Assembly (NCBI GenBank): GCA_021390615.1
Contig: JAJEJU010000025.1
Coordinates: forward strand, 930,001 to 994,000
Origin: Rhodanobacteraceae bacterium ZG21-1
Lineage (GTDB): Bacteria > Pseudomonadota > Gammaproteobacteria > Xanthomonadales > Rhodanobacteraceae
Length of the DNA stretch: 64,000 nt
Reading direction: 5' to 3'
Position 1 is the first letter of the stretch. Every line of letters starts with the position of its first letter. This document shows, in pieces, positions 10,646 to 21,850 of the stretch. The translations under genes and the position numbers were made by a program. The notes below the pieces were generated by a model. The model ran no database searches, was not told the origin of the DNA, and worked only from the letters and a program-made list of their open reading frames with translations.

Positions 10646-13135
10646 ATGAGCAAGCGCACCACCCTCCTACCGCTGGACCGACTCTCCGCCGCCCTGCTGC
10701 TCGCGCTCGCCGCCACCGGCGCGGCCGTGGCCCAGGACGCGCCGCCGGCCTCGCCGGACAACGCCAAGAAGCTCGACACGGTGATCGTCACCGGCACCCG
10801 CTCGGACAGCCGCACCGAAAGCAGCTCGCTCACGCCGATCGACGTGGTCTCGGCCAAGGTGCTGCAGCAGACCGGCACCAACGACCTGCCCACCGCGCTG
10901 GCGCGCATCATTCCCTCGCTGAACTTCCCGCGCCCGGCCGCAGCGGACACCGCCGACACCCAGCGCCCCGCGCAGCTGCGCGGCCTGTCGCCGGACCAGG
11001 TGCTGGTGCTGGTCAACGGCAAGCGCTGGCACCCCGGTGCGATCCTGCTCAACAACGGCGTGATCGGCCGCGGCTCGCAGTCGGTGGACCTCAACACCAT
11101 TCCGCTGTCGGCCATCGACCACATCGAGGTGCTGCGCGACGGCGCCTCGGCGCAGTACGGCTCCGACGCCATCGCCGGCGTGATCAACATCATCCTGAAG
11201 AAAGGCGCCAAGGGCGGCGAAGTGGAAGTGAGCGGCGGCCAGTACTCCGCCGGCGACGGCCGCCAATGGCAGGGCTCGGCCAACTTCGGCATCCCGCTGG
11301 GCGGCGACAAGGGCTGGCTGCGCATCACCGCACAGAGCGGCAACGAGGACTACACCAACCGCGCCGCGCCGGACAACCGCTCGCCGGCGTGGGAGGCGCT
11401 CGGGGTGAACTACCGCCAGGGCGATCCAGCGGTGCACGACACCAACCTGCTGCTCAACAGCCAGTACGACCTCACCCCGGACGTGCAGTTCTACGCCTTC
11501 GGCCACTTCGGCCGCCGCGAGAGCACCTCGCCGGCGTTCTACCGCTACGGCCTCAACGCGCCGACGCCGAACAATGCGCTGATCGGCCAGGTCTACCCAG
11601 ACGGCTTCCTGCCGCTGGAGCACGCCGACTCCACCGACCAGTCACTGGTGGCCGGCCTGCGCGGCACTATCGACGGCTGGCGCTGGGACGTCAGCGGCAA
11701 CTACGGCGGCAACCGCGTCTCCTACGAAACCCGCGACAGCCTCAACTACGCCTACTTGCACGACTTCGGCAGCACCCCGAGCACCTTCGACGACGGCGTG
11801 CTGCACGCTGCCCAGCAGGCCTTCGACGTCGACATCGCCAAGGAAGTCTCCACCGGCTGGCTGCCGAATCCGGTCACCGTGGCCTTCGGCGCGGAATACC
11901 TGCGCCAGACCTACGGCATCCAAGCCGGCGCGCTGCCGTCGTGGTACGTCGGCACCTCGGGCGTCTCGGGCGGCGCGCAGGGCTTCGCCGGCTGGCAGCC
12001 GGCCAACGCGGTGAACGCCTCGCGCCAGGACGTGGCCGAATACCTGGACCTGGAAACCAACCTCACCGACAAGCTCAGCGCCTCGGCCGCAGTGCGCCAC
12101 GAGCACTACAACGACTTCGGCAACACCACTTCCGGCTCGCTGGCCGGCCGCTACGACTTCACCGACCGCTTCGCCCTGCGCGCCAGCGCCTCCACCGGCT
12201 TCCGCGCGCCCTCGCTGGGCCAGGAATATTTCTCGCAGATCTCCTCGCTGTATTTCGCCAACGGCAACTCGGCCGGCCTGCCGGCGGGCATCTACAACTC
12301 CGGCCTGGTGCCGGTGGGCAGCCAGATCGCGCAGCTGCTCGGCGCGCAGCCGCTGAAGCCGGAGAAGTCGGAGAACTTCACCCTGGGCGCGGTGTGGAAT
12401 CCGCTCGACGGACTGAACCTCAGCTTCGACATCTACCAGATCGACATCCAGAACCGCATCGCGCTGTCCGGCGCGATCTCCACCACCGCACCGGCGGTGG
12501 TGAGCTATCTGGCCGCCAACGGAATCGGCAGCGGCAGCCTCAACTACAGCAGCATCGACTACTTCACCAACGCGGCCGACACGCGCACGCGCGGCGTCGA
12601 TTTCGTGGGCACCTACCTGGCCGACCTGGGCGAGGCCGGCACGCTGACCACCACGCTCAGCGCCAACTACAACCAGAACGTGGTCACCCAGGTGAAGCCC
12701 AATCCCGGCGTGCTGAATGCGCTCGGCGTCAACTTCGCACGTCTGAACCGGCAGGACATCGAGGGTTACCTGGCCAACTCCACGCCGCGCAGCAAGCTGA
12801 TCCTCAGCGAGCAGTACAACGTGGGCCACTGGGGCTTCACCGGCACGCTGACGCGCTACGGCAGCTACACCAACTACGTCAGCAGCCTGGTCAACTACAA
12901 ACCCGCCGCCGGCGTGGTCGACCAGACCTTCACGCCCAAGTGGATCCTCGACCTGGCGGTGAACTACAACCTGCAGGCCTGGACCTTCACCCTCGGCGCA
13001 GACAACGCGCTGAACACCTATCCCGACAAGAACATCGCCAACAACAGCAACCACGGCACCCTGCCCTATTCGACCTTCTCGCCGTTCGGCTACAACGGCG
13101 CCTACGTCTACGGCAAGGTGGCCTATCGCTGGTAA
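10646..13135 (+). CDS. TonB-dependent outer-membrane receptor
   Basis: An 829-residue outer-membrane transporter that takes up a scarce ligand using TonB energy. A signal peptide (about residues 1-30, ending AAVAQ) is followed by a TonB-box-like DTVIVTGTR. The plug domain runs to about residue 190 (QLRGLSPDQVLVLVNGKRW; LRDGASAQYGSDAIAGVINI), then a beta-barrel ends in the expected aromatic KVAYRW. I chose the second ATG (10646) because GGGGAA sits 7 bp upstream; the first ATG (10631) has no such site. The ligand is unknown. The MetJ-like boxes upstream hint at methionine- or cobalamin-linked control. A strong terminator follows, so it is probably monocistronic. Confidence 0.93.
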   Translation: MSKRTTLLPLDRLSAALLLALAATGAAVAQDAPPASPDNAKKLDTVIVTGTRSDSRTESSSLTPIDVVSAKVLQQTGTNDLPTALARIIPSLNFPRPAAADTADTQRPAQLRGLSPDQVLVLVNGKRWHPGAILLNNGVIGRGSQSVDLNTIPLSAIDHIEVLRDGASAQYGSDAIAGVINIILKKGAKGGEVEVSGGQYSAGDGRQWQGSANFGIPLGGDKGWLRITAQSGNEDYTNRAAPDNRSPAWEALGVNYRQGDPAVHDTNLLLNSQYDLTPDVQFYAFGHFGRRESTSPAFYRYGLNAPTPNNALIGQVYPDGFLPLEHADSTDQSLVAGLRGTIDGWRWDVSGNYGGNRVSYETRDSLNYAYLHDFGSTPSTFDDGVLHAAQQAFDVDIAKEVSTGWLPNPVTVAFGAEYLRQTYGIQAGALPSWYVGTSGVSGGAQGFAGWQPANAVNASRQDVAEYLDLETNLTDKLSASAAVRHEHYNDFGNTTSGSLAGRYDFTDRFALRASASTGFRAPSLGQEYFSQISSLYFANGNSAGLPAGIYNSGLVPVGSQIAQLLGAQPLKPEKSENFTLGAVWNPLDGLNLSFDIYQIDIQNRIALSGAISTTAPAVVSYLAANGIGSGSLNYSSIDYFTNAADTRTRGVDFVGTYLADLGEAGTLTTTLSANYNQNVVTQVKPNPGVLNALGVNFARLNRQDIEGYLANSTPRSKLILSEQYNVGHWGFTGTLTRYGSYTNYVSSLVNYKPAAGVVDQTFTPKWILDLAVNYNLQAWTFTLGADNALNTYPDKNIANNSNHGTLPYSTFSPFGYNGAYVYGKVAYRW

Positions 13136-13168
13136 GGCCGGTTCTTCGAAAGAGTTTCGATGGAACGC

Positions 13169-13197
13169 AAAAATCCCGGCCGCGCGCCGGGATTTTT
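13169..13197 (+). terminator. Rho-independent terminator of the TonB receptor gene
   Basis: Twelve-base-pair stem AAAAATCCCGGC / GCCGGGATTTTT with a 5-nt loop CGCGC, 33 bp after the stop codon and ending in five T residues. Confidence 0.9.
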
Positions 13198-13335
13198 GTG
13201 TGCGGGTGCTCACCGTAGCCGCCACCGCGCTAGACAGGTGAGCGCAGCGATCTAGTCGCCGGCCATTCGCTGAAACAGACTTGCGCTGAGCTTGGCCCCG
13301 GCCGGAGCACGCCGGCATACCAGGCGGAGCGCGAG

Positions 13336-15393
13336 ATGAGCGAGATCGACGATATCAAGCGGCGGCAGTTCCTGAAGATGACCGCAAGCTCGGTCGGCGG
13401 ACTGACCGCCCTCTCGATGCTGCCGCCCGCCGTGCGCCAGGCGCTGGCGACCCCGGCGGCGCGCGTGACCGGCACCGTCGCCGACGTGCAGCACGTGGTG
13501 ATCTTCATGCAGGAGAACCGCTCGTTCGACCACTACTACGGCAGCCGGCCCGGCGTGCGCGGCTTCAACGACCCGGTGCCGCCGCCGCTGCCCAGCGCCA
13601 CGCTGACCGCCAAGAACGTGTGGTACCAGCCCTACAGCGGCAACAGCGCCGGCTACATGCTGCCGTTCCACCTGGACACCAGCAAGACCAGCGCGACCTG
13701 CGTCAGCGCCTCGTCGATGGGCTTCACCGTCGACAGCCAGATGGTCGACGGCGGCAAGTTCAACGCTTGGAACACCGCGCGCTCGGCCGGCTGCGGCATG
13801 GGCTTCTACAACCGCAGCGACCTGCCGTTCTACTACGCGCTGGCCGATCACTTCACCCTCTGCGACCAGTACTTCTGCTCCACCCTGACCAATACCAACC
13901 CGAACCGGTTGTTCCTGTTCACCGGCAGCAACGGGCTCTCGGTCGGGCAGTCGCCGGTGCTGGACGACACCGAGTCCAGCGCGGGCTGGACCTGGACCAC
14001 CTATGCCGAACGCCTGCAGACGGCCGGCATCAGCTGGAAGGTGTATCAGCAGACCGACAATTTCGACGACAACGCGCTGGCCTGGTTCGCCAACTTCAAG
14101 AACGCCAGCGCCGGCCAGCCCTTGTACGACCGGGGCATGGCGACGGTGCCGGACCTGGTCGCGGCCTTTCAGAGCGACGTCAGCAACAACACCTTGCCGC
14201 AGGTGTCGTGGATCGTCGCGCCGGCGGCGCTGTCGGAACACCCGAACTATCAGCCGCCGGACGGCGAGAACCTCACCGCCCGGCTGATCGCCGCGTTGGC
14301 CTCGAATCCCAGCGTGTATGCCAATACGGTGTTCATCCTCAACTATGACGAGAACGGCGGCTTCTTCGACCACCTGCCGCCGCCGTGTCCGCCATCCAGC
14401 GTGCAGGGCGGCCAGTCCACCGTGAGCACCGCGGGCGAGCTGACCACGGTCAACGAAGACGGCGACACCATCGGCTCCTCGCCGATCGGCCTGGGCATCC
14501 GCGTGCCGATGATCCTCATCTCGCCGTGGACCTACGGCGGGAAGGTCTGCTCGCAGGTGTTCGACCACACCTCGGTGCTGCAATTCCTCGAGCAGCGCTT
14601 CGGCGTCACCGAGCCCAACATCAGCGCCTGGCGCCGCGCGGTATGCGGCGACCTCACCGCGGCCTTCGATTTCGCCGGCAGCAATGCCAGCTGGCCGAGC
14701 CTGCCGTCGACCGCGAACTATGTCGCGCAATCCAGCACCGAGTGCTCGACCCTGCCCGCACCGGCGCCGCCCACGACGCAGACCATGCCGACCGCCGAGT
14801 CCGGCACCTATCCGGCCTGCGCGCTGCCTTACGTGCTGGACGCGCAGGGCAGCATCGACACCTCCGCCAATCAGCTGCTGGTCGACTTCGTCAACAGCGG
14901 CACGGCCGGCGCGGTGTTCCAGGTCTATGCGCTCAATCGCAGCAGCTACACCGGCCCGTGGACCTACACCGTGGGCGCCGGCGACAGCGTGTCCGACTAC
15001 TGGAACGGCAGCGTCTTCAACGGCGGCACTTATGCCTTGCAGGCACACGGGCCGAACGGCTTCGTGCGCTACTGGCAGGGCAGCGCCAAGGCCGCCACGG
15101 TGATGCCGGAAACGCAGATCGCCTACGACGCCTCCAGCGGCAGCGTGCAGCTGACCATGAGCAATGCCGGCAGCAGCGCGTGCACCATGACGGTCAGCAA
15201 CGGCTACAACGCCGAAGACGTGCGCATCTACAGCGTGCCCGCCGGCGGCAGCGTGAAGGACAGCTGGGACCTGAGCGCCAGCTCGAACTGGTACGACCTC
15301 AAGGCCAGCGTGGCCGGCCTGAGCAACTGGGCCCGGCGCCTGTGCGGCCATCTGGAAAACGGCCTGCCCAGCACCACCGAGCCGCCGCACTGA
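13336..15393 (+). CDS. Tat-exported phosphocholine-type phospholipase C
   Basis: A 685-residue bacterial phospholipase C of the acid phosphatase/PLC superfamily that cleaves phospholipid head groups outside the cytoplasm. A twin-arginine signal (KRRQFLKMT at residues 8-16) is followed by the catalytic domain opening HVVIFMQENRSFDHYYGSRPGVRGF, which carries the metal-binding and nucleophile region of this family. A second metal site appears as NYDENGGFFDHLPPP. After about residue 470 come two beta-rich C-terminal modules, as in the phosphocholine-specific branch (PlcN/PlcH type). No chaperone (PlcR-like) gene is adjacent. It stands alone between terminators. Confidence 0.9.
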   Translation: MSEIDDIKRRQFLKMTASSVGGLTALSMLPPAVRQALATPAARVTGTVADVQHVVIFMQENRSFDHYYGSRPGVRGFNDPVPPPLPSATLTAKNVWYQPYSGNSAGYMLPFHLDTSKTSATCVSASSMGFTVDSQMVDGGKFNAWNTARSAGCGMGFYNRSDLPFYYALADHFTLCDQYFCSTLTNTNPNRLFLFTGSNGLSVGQSPVLDDTESSAGWTWTTYAERLQTAGISWKVYQQTDNFDDNALAWFANFKNASAGQPLYDRGMATVPDLVAAFQSDVSNNTLPQVSWIVAPAALSEHPNYQPPDGENLTARLIAALASNPSVYANTVFILNYDENGGFFDHLPPPCPPSSVQGGQSTVSTAGELTTVNEDGDTIGSSPIGLGIRVPMILISPWTYGGKVCSQVFDHTSVLQFLEQRFGVTEPNISAWRRAVCGDLTAAFDFAGSNASWPSLPSTANYVAQSSTECSTLPAPAPPTTQTMPTAESGTYPACALPYVLDAQGSIDTSANQLLVDFVNSGTAGAVFQVYALNRSSYTGPWTYTVGAGDSVSDYWNGSVFNGGTYALQAHGPNGFVRYWQGSAKAATVMPETQIAYDASSGSVQLTMSNAGSSACTMTVSNGYNAEDVRIYSVPAGGSVKDSWDLSASSNWYDLKASVAGLSNWARRLCGHLENGLPSTTEPPH

Positions 15394-15435
15394 GGCGCGC
15401 GGCGCAGTCACACCGCATCACATCCTGACGAACGG

Positions 15436-15464
15436 TCGCCCCGGGCCATGCAAGCCCGGGGCGA
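15436..15464. terminator. Hairpin between convergent phospholipase C and clpB genes
   Basis: Eleven-base-pair perfect stem TCGCCCCGGGC / GCCCGGGGCGA with a 7-nt loop, lying 43 bp after the phospholipase stop and 19 bp beyond the clpB stop. No T-tract on either side, so termination strength is uncertain. Confidence 0.55.
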
Positions 15465-15482
15465 TCGCCAGTGCCGGCGGCT

Positions 15483-18065
<2,583 letters not shown>

Positions 18066-18116
18066 GCTTGATGTCCCCGCTCTCAAAGGATTTGGCATGA
18101 AATGCCACTGCCGGGA

Positions 18117-18144
18117 AGATGCGGACGGGGCCCGGCGATTCAAG
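18117..18144 (-). promoter_or_regulatory. RpoH (sigma-32) type promoter of clpB
   Basis: On the minus strand CTTGAAT, 13 bp, CCGCATCT. This matches the heat-shock consensus CTTGAAA-N11-16-CCCCATNT with one mismatch in each half and a normal spacer. It would start transcription about 45 nt before the clpB ATG. Confidence 0.7.
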
Positions 18145-18309
18145 CGCGAGCGCGCTGCCGGAACCGTACAGGCCTAAACACGGTTCAGCACGGGGCGGTC
18201 AGACCGGACCGGCGGACGACGCCTCAGGCCGGGGATGGTTCAGGAAATTTCCAGCTTGGTCGATCCGTCAAAACCACGCCCTGAAGCGATATGCCCTAAA
18301 GCGATGGAC

Positions 18310-19404
18310 TCAGGGTTCAAGCACGAGTTGCTGACCGGTATCGCGCTGCATCGCGTTGATCTCGCGGTATTCGTCCGAATCCAGGTAGCTGCTCATGCGC
18401 ACGTCGACGCAATCATCGATGCTGTAGTCGGTGCGTCCCGCACTCAGCATCGCCGCCATGGCCCGCAAGATCGGCAGCTCCGGCAGGGACTCTTCCACGA
18501 ACAGGAAGGCGCCGGCCTGGTTCACTTCCAGGAAATAGATCTCGCCCTGACGATCGACCACCAGATCCACGCAGCCGAACACGATGCCCAGCCGCTGCAT
18601 CATGTCGCGCAGCTTGGTCTCGAGCGTCGCGCTCACGTTGAACACCGTCGTGCGCATGTTCTCGTCGCAGGAGTGAGGACGCCAGTCGAGGTAGGCTTCG
18701 CCGTTGCTCTGCTGCATCTGGATGGCGAACAGCTGGCCGCCAATGATGGTCACGCGTACATCGAGCACCTTGTCGATGTAGCGCTGATAGATGCCGGGAC
18801 TGACGCCGATCGCCGCATCCGGCAGCGGCGTACTCGCATCGAGCAGGGCCACGGTCATTTCGTAGCTGCGACCACTGCTTTCGCTTTGCCAATGCTGCAG
18901 ATAGAACGTCTTGAAGACCACGCGATTCCAGCGGGCGATCAGAGCCGCGACCTCTGCCGCATCGTTGCCGACCACGGTATCGGGCACCTTCAGCCCGGCC
19001 GCATGCGCCGCCCGCAGCTGCGCCAGCTTGCTTTCGGCGAACTCCGCCGCGCGCGGACGGTTGACCCACAAGGTATCGATCAGATCGTCGGCCAGATCAA
19101 ACAGGTTCTTCTGCAGGTACTTCCACTGGCCTTTGATAAAGCTGCGGTCGGCCTCGAGGCAGTGCCCGGCTTCGGGCAGCAGCGGGCGACGATGCCAGAT
19201 CGAACGCACGCGCTGCGCATCGAGCCCATCCAGGCTCACGTGTTGCTGCCCGTGCTCATCGATGCTGATTGAGAGGCGCGTGCGCTGGTCCACGCGTATG
19301 GAAGGGTTTAGCTGCGACGGGACGCCATTGCGCCGAAGCGCCCACGCGAGCGCCGATGCGTGAGGATCATGCGTCGACGAAAGAATGTATACGGGAGCAT
19401 CCAT
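18310..19404 (-). CDS. ATP-grasp peptide ligase, graspetide (microviridin-type) maturase
   Basis: A 364-residue enzyme of the MvdC/MvdD ATP-grasp group, which forms ester or amide bonds between side chains of a ribosomal precursor peptide. Features visible: N-terminal VYILSSTHDPHA, the group motif SIWHRRP near residue 70, ATP-grasp core segments VVFKTFYLQHW and QRYIDKVLDVRVTIIGGQLFAIQMQ, and the metal-binding signature VDLVVDRQGEIYFLEVNQAGAFLFVEE (shown in part: FLEVNQAGAFLFVEE near residues 292-306). Upstream on the same strand lies a 54-residue precursor candidate (19769-19933), separated by an inverted-repeat element. The ATG at 19404 gives the typical maturase start; the frame is open further upstream only because it crosses the repeat. 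No transporter, acetyltransferase or protease gene is adjacent. Confidence 0.85.
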   Translation of the reverse strand: MDAPVYILSSTHDPHASALAWALRRNGVPSQLNPSIRVDQRTRLSISIDEHGQQHVSLDGLDAQRVRSIWHRRPLLPEAGHCLEADRSFIKGQWKYLQKNLFDLADDLIDTLWVNRPRAAEFAESKLAQLRAAHAAGLKVPDTVVGNDAAEVAALIARWNRVVFKTFYLQHWQSESSGRSYEMTVALLDASTPLPDAAIGVSPGIYQRYIDKVLDVRVTIIGGQLFAIQMQQSNGEAYLDWRPHSCDENMRTTVFNVSATLETKLRDMMQRLGIVFGCVDLVVDRQGEIYFLEVNQAGAFLFVEESLPELPILRAMAAMLSAGRTDYSIDDCVDVRMSSYLDSDEYREINAMQRDTGQQLVLEP

Positions 19405-19418
19405 GAGTGCCTGCCGGC

Positions 19419-19689
19419 TTAGAGCCTGTTTAAGGTCTTTCCATGGCTCGCGCTGGGAGCTGTTTGCGCGCAGGACAAGGAAGAAGGAGGGAGTGTACGT
19501 CCGTACACGACCGAGTGATGACGCAGCCATGCGGGCAGACAGACCCAGCCCGTAGGGTTGCTTCTGTGTGGCCCCCAGCCGGCAGCGCGCCGCTTGAACA
19601 GGCCACCAGCCTGACCTGCACGACACACTGCCGGCTGGGAGCCACACAGAAGCAACGCGGGCTATGGAAAGACCTTAAACAGGCTCTAA
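19419..19689. repeat. 271-bp inverted-repeat element (MITE-like) between precursor and maturase
   Basis: Perfect 26-bp terminal inverted repeats, 19419-19444 and 19664-19689, opening TTAGAGCCTGTTTAAGG. A nested 29-bp inverted repeat with one mismatch lies at 19557-19585 and 19628-19656 (GTTGCTTCTGTGTGG...CCAGCCGGCAG). The outer ends can be read as TA-GAGCC...GGCTC-TA, compatible with a TA target duplication. No transposase inside. It could be a non-autonomous mobile element; as RNA it would fold into a large hairpin. I do not recognise a named family. Confidence 0.75.
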
Positions 19690-19768
19690 AGGCCACCATG
19701 CCTAGCACGATGGCCCCTTACATCGCGATTCAAAGCATGTGGCTAGAACGCATCAGCCAGGCCGGATA

Positions 19769-19933
19769 TCAGGCGCCGCCACCGAAGTCCGGTAAATCGA
19801 AATGAAGAATAGAGCCGGACCTGAGCGTCAGGAACAGGCCTTTTTTGGCCGTCGTCTCAGCTTCATCCTGGGAAACCTCGTTTGCCATGATGCGGGCAAA
19901 CGGACGAACTACTTCTTCATGATCGTTTTGCAT
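19769..19933 (-). CDS. Candidate graspetide precursor peptide (54 aa)
   Basis: Short peptide starting MQNDHEEVVRPFARIMANEV. Residues 10-16 (RPFARIM) resemble the PFFARFL leader helix by which microviridin-type precursors dock on their ATP-grasp ligase. The C-terminal part, from about residue 31, is the likely core: GLFLTLRSGSILHFDLPDF followed by GGGA. It supplies Thr/Ser (36, 39, 41) as possible ester donors and Asp (46, 49) as acceptors. A good ribosome site (AGAGGT) precedes the ATG at 19933. The gene lies upstream of the maturase on the same strand. Ring pattern and cleavage site are inference; the core lacks the TxKxPSD motif of classical microviridins, so it would belong to another graspetide group. 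Confidence 0.7.
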   Translation of the reverse strand: MQNDHEEVVRPFARIMANEVSQDEAETTAKKGLFLTLRSGSILHFDLPDFGGGA

Positions 19934-20042
19934 GAGATGTACCTCTAGGTTTACCGATGACTTGCGGTCATCGCGCTTCCGGCTGCTGCACGGAACTCGG
20001 GATAGCATGACTGCGCGAGTCTAAGGCAGGCCCAATGGCCCA

Positions 20043-20795
20043 TTACGCCAACCAGATCAAGCTGGCGAAACGTCCGCTGCGCGCACCTTCGCGGCGATAC
20101 GAGTAGAAGCGCGGATCGGCCAGGGTGTCGAAGCCGCCCCCGTAAATGCGGCTGATGCCGGCCGCGCGCAGACGCTGACCGGCCAGCGCCGTCAGGTCGC
20201 AGCGCCAATGCCCCGCGCGAGTCGGCTCGAAACAAGCTGCGGCGACCGGATCGCGTTCGACGAAGGCGGCGCGCACTTCCTCGCCCACTTCGTACGAAGC
20301 TGCGCCGATGCAAGGCCCCAGCCAGGCCATCAGCCGCGCCGGCGGCATCGACAGCTGTACCGCGGTGGCCTCGAGCACGCCTGCGGCCAGGCCGCGCCAG
20401 CCGGCGTGGGCCGCGCCGATGGTGCTGCCGTCATCGGCGCAGAACAGCACCGGCAGGCAGTCGGCGGTGAGGATCGCCAGCACCGTGCCAGCCAGATGCG
20501 AAACCGCCGCATCCGCCTGCGGCTCTTCCGCTGCAGGCAGCGGACCCAGTTCGGCCACGCCGGTACCGTGCACCTGGCGCAGCCAGCGCGGCGTGGCAGG
20601 CAGGCCCAAGGCCTGCTGCAGGATGCTGCGGTTGCTGCTCACCGTATCGACCAGATCGCCGCTGCGCAGGCCCAGGTTGAAGCGTTCGAACGGCGGCGCC
20701 GACACGCCGGGGCCGTGGCGCGTGGTGACTGCCGCGCGTACCTGCCGCGGCGCAGGCCAGTCCGGAAAAATCCAGGCGTCGTTCGCTACCGACAT
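20043..20795 (-). CDS. pgeF: PgeF (YfiH), peptidoglycan editing factor / laccase-domain protein
   Basis: A 250-residue member of the YfiH/LACC1 family. In E. coli it removes wrongly incorporated L-serine-containing UDP-MurNAc precursors; relatives have purine nucleoside phosphorylase or oxidase activity. The zinc-binding signature is visible: QVHGTGV, LTADCLPVLF and AAHAGWRGLAAGV with the metal-ligand Cys and His, then GPCIGAASYEVG. The C-terminal YSYRREG...GRFASLIWL is typical, though the usual Cys in the preceding TYSDP segment is absent (GGFDTLADPRF). It sits 9 bp after rluD on the same strand, the common rluD-pgeF pair. Confidence 0.94.
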   Translation of the reverse strand: MSVANDAWIFPDWPAPRQVRAAVTTRHGPGVSAPPFERFNLGLRSGDLVDTVSSNRSILQQALGLPATPRWLRQVHGTGVAELGPLPAAEEPQADAAVSHLAGTVLAILTADCLPVLFCADDGSTIGAAHAGWRGLAAGVLEATAVQLSMPPARLMAWLGPCIGAASYEVGEEVRAAFVERDPVAAACFEPTRAGHWRCDLTALAGQRLRAAGISRIYGGGFDTLADPRFYSYRREGARSGRFASLIWLA

Positions 20796-20804
20796 GGCTC
20801 GCTC

Positions 20805-21779
20805 TCAGTCTTCGTCCGGGCCGTGTGCGGCCAGGTCCACCCGCAGCGCCTCGATCAGGGCCGCCAGGTCTGCTGGCCGCGGCGCCTCGAAGGCCAGCGG
20901 CTCGCCGCTGAGCGGATGAGTGAAGGCCAGGCGTTCCGCATGCAGCGCCTGGCGCCGGAATCCGCGCAGCGCCAGCGCCAGCTCGGGCGCGGCGCCCTTG
21001 GGCAGGCGCAGACCATGACCGTACAGCGGATCGCCGATCAGGGCATGGCCGATATGCGTCATGTGCACGCGGATCTGGTGGGTACGGCCGGTTTCCAGGT
21101 TGCACTGGAGCAGGCTGTGCGCGCGGAAACGTTCGCGCAGACGGTAATGGGTGACCGCGCGGCGGCCATCCTCCTCGTCGCGCACCGCCTGGCGCAGGCG
21201 GTCGCCGAGATGCCGCCCGATCGGGGCGTCCACCGTGCCGCCGGCCACCAGGGTGCCCAGCACCACCGCCTCGTACTGCCGTTCCACCTCGTGGCGCGAC
21301 AGCATTTCCACCAGGGCGGTGTGCGCGACCAGGCTCTTGGCCACCACCATCAGGCCGGAGGTGTCCTTGTCGAGCCGGTGCACGATGCCGCCGCGCGGCA
21401 GCTCGGCCAGCCGCGGCTCGCGATGCAGCAGCGCATTGAGCAGGGTACCGGCCGGATTGCCCGCGCCGGGATGCACCACCAGTCCGGCCGGCTTGTTCAG
21501 CACCAGCAGGTCGGCGTCCTCGTGCACCACGTCCAGCGCGATCGGCTCCGGCGCCAGCGTCACTTCCGGCTCCAGCTCGACCTCGATCCGCACCGTCTCG
21601 CCGCCGCGCAGCAGCTGCCGCGGCGGCGCCTGAGCGCCGTCCAGGGTCACCGCGCCCGCCTTGACCCAGGCGGTGAGGCGGGAGCGGGAGTATTCCGGGA
21701 ACATCTCGGCCAAGGCCTGGTCGAACCTGCGGCCTGCCGCCGACAGGGGCACCTCGGCGGTATGACGTATCGCGGTCAT
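20805..21779 (-). CDS. rluD: RluD, 23S rRNA pseudouridine synthase
   Basis: Makes pseudouridines 1911, 1915 and 1917 in helix 69 of 23S rRNA. The 324-residue protein has an N-terminal S4 RNA-binding domain (about 15-75, [14 protein letters not shown]). The RluA-type catalytic motif [19 protein letters not shown] has the catalytic Asp in HRLDKDTSG, followed by [10 protein letters not shown]. Length and domain order are those of RluD. It is divergent from bamD with 71 bp between them, an arrangement conserved across gammaproteobacteria, and followed by pgeF. Confidence 0.95.
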   Translation of the reverse strand: MTAIRHTAEVPLSAAGRRFDQALAEMFPEYSRSRLTAWVKAGAVTLDGAQAPPRQLLRGGETVRIEVELEPEVTLAPEPIALDVVHEDADLLVLNKPAGLVVHPGAGNPAGTLLNALLHREPRLAELPRGGIVHRLDKDTSGLMVVAKSLVAHTALVEMLSRHEVERQYEAVVLGTLVAGGTVDAPIGRHLGDRLRQAVRDEEDGRRAVTHYRLRERFRAHSLLQCNLETGRTHQIRVHMTHIGHALIGDPLYGHGLRLPKGAAPELALALRGFRRQALHAERLAFTHPLSGEPLAFEAPRPADLAALIEALRVDLAAHGPDED

Positions 21780-21850
21780 GCCAGCCCCCGCGGGGGAAGG
21801 CCGGTTTCGGCTATCATGCCTTTTCGATCAAACATCTGAACCTTTTACCC

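Noticed and set aside
19405..19647. N-terminal extension of the ATP-grasp protein to a GTG at 19647
   Set aside because: The extension is simply the inverted-repeat element read in frame; the family start is at 19404.
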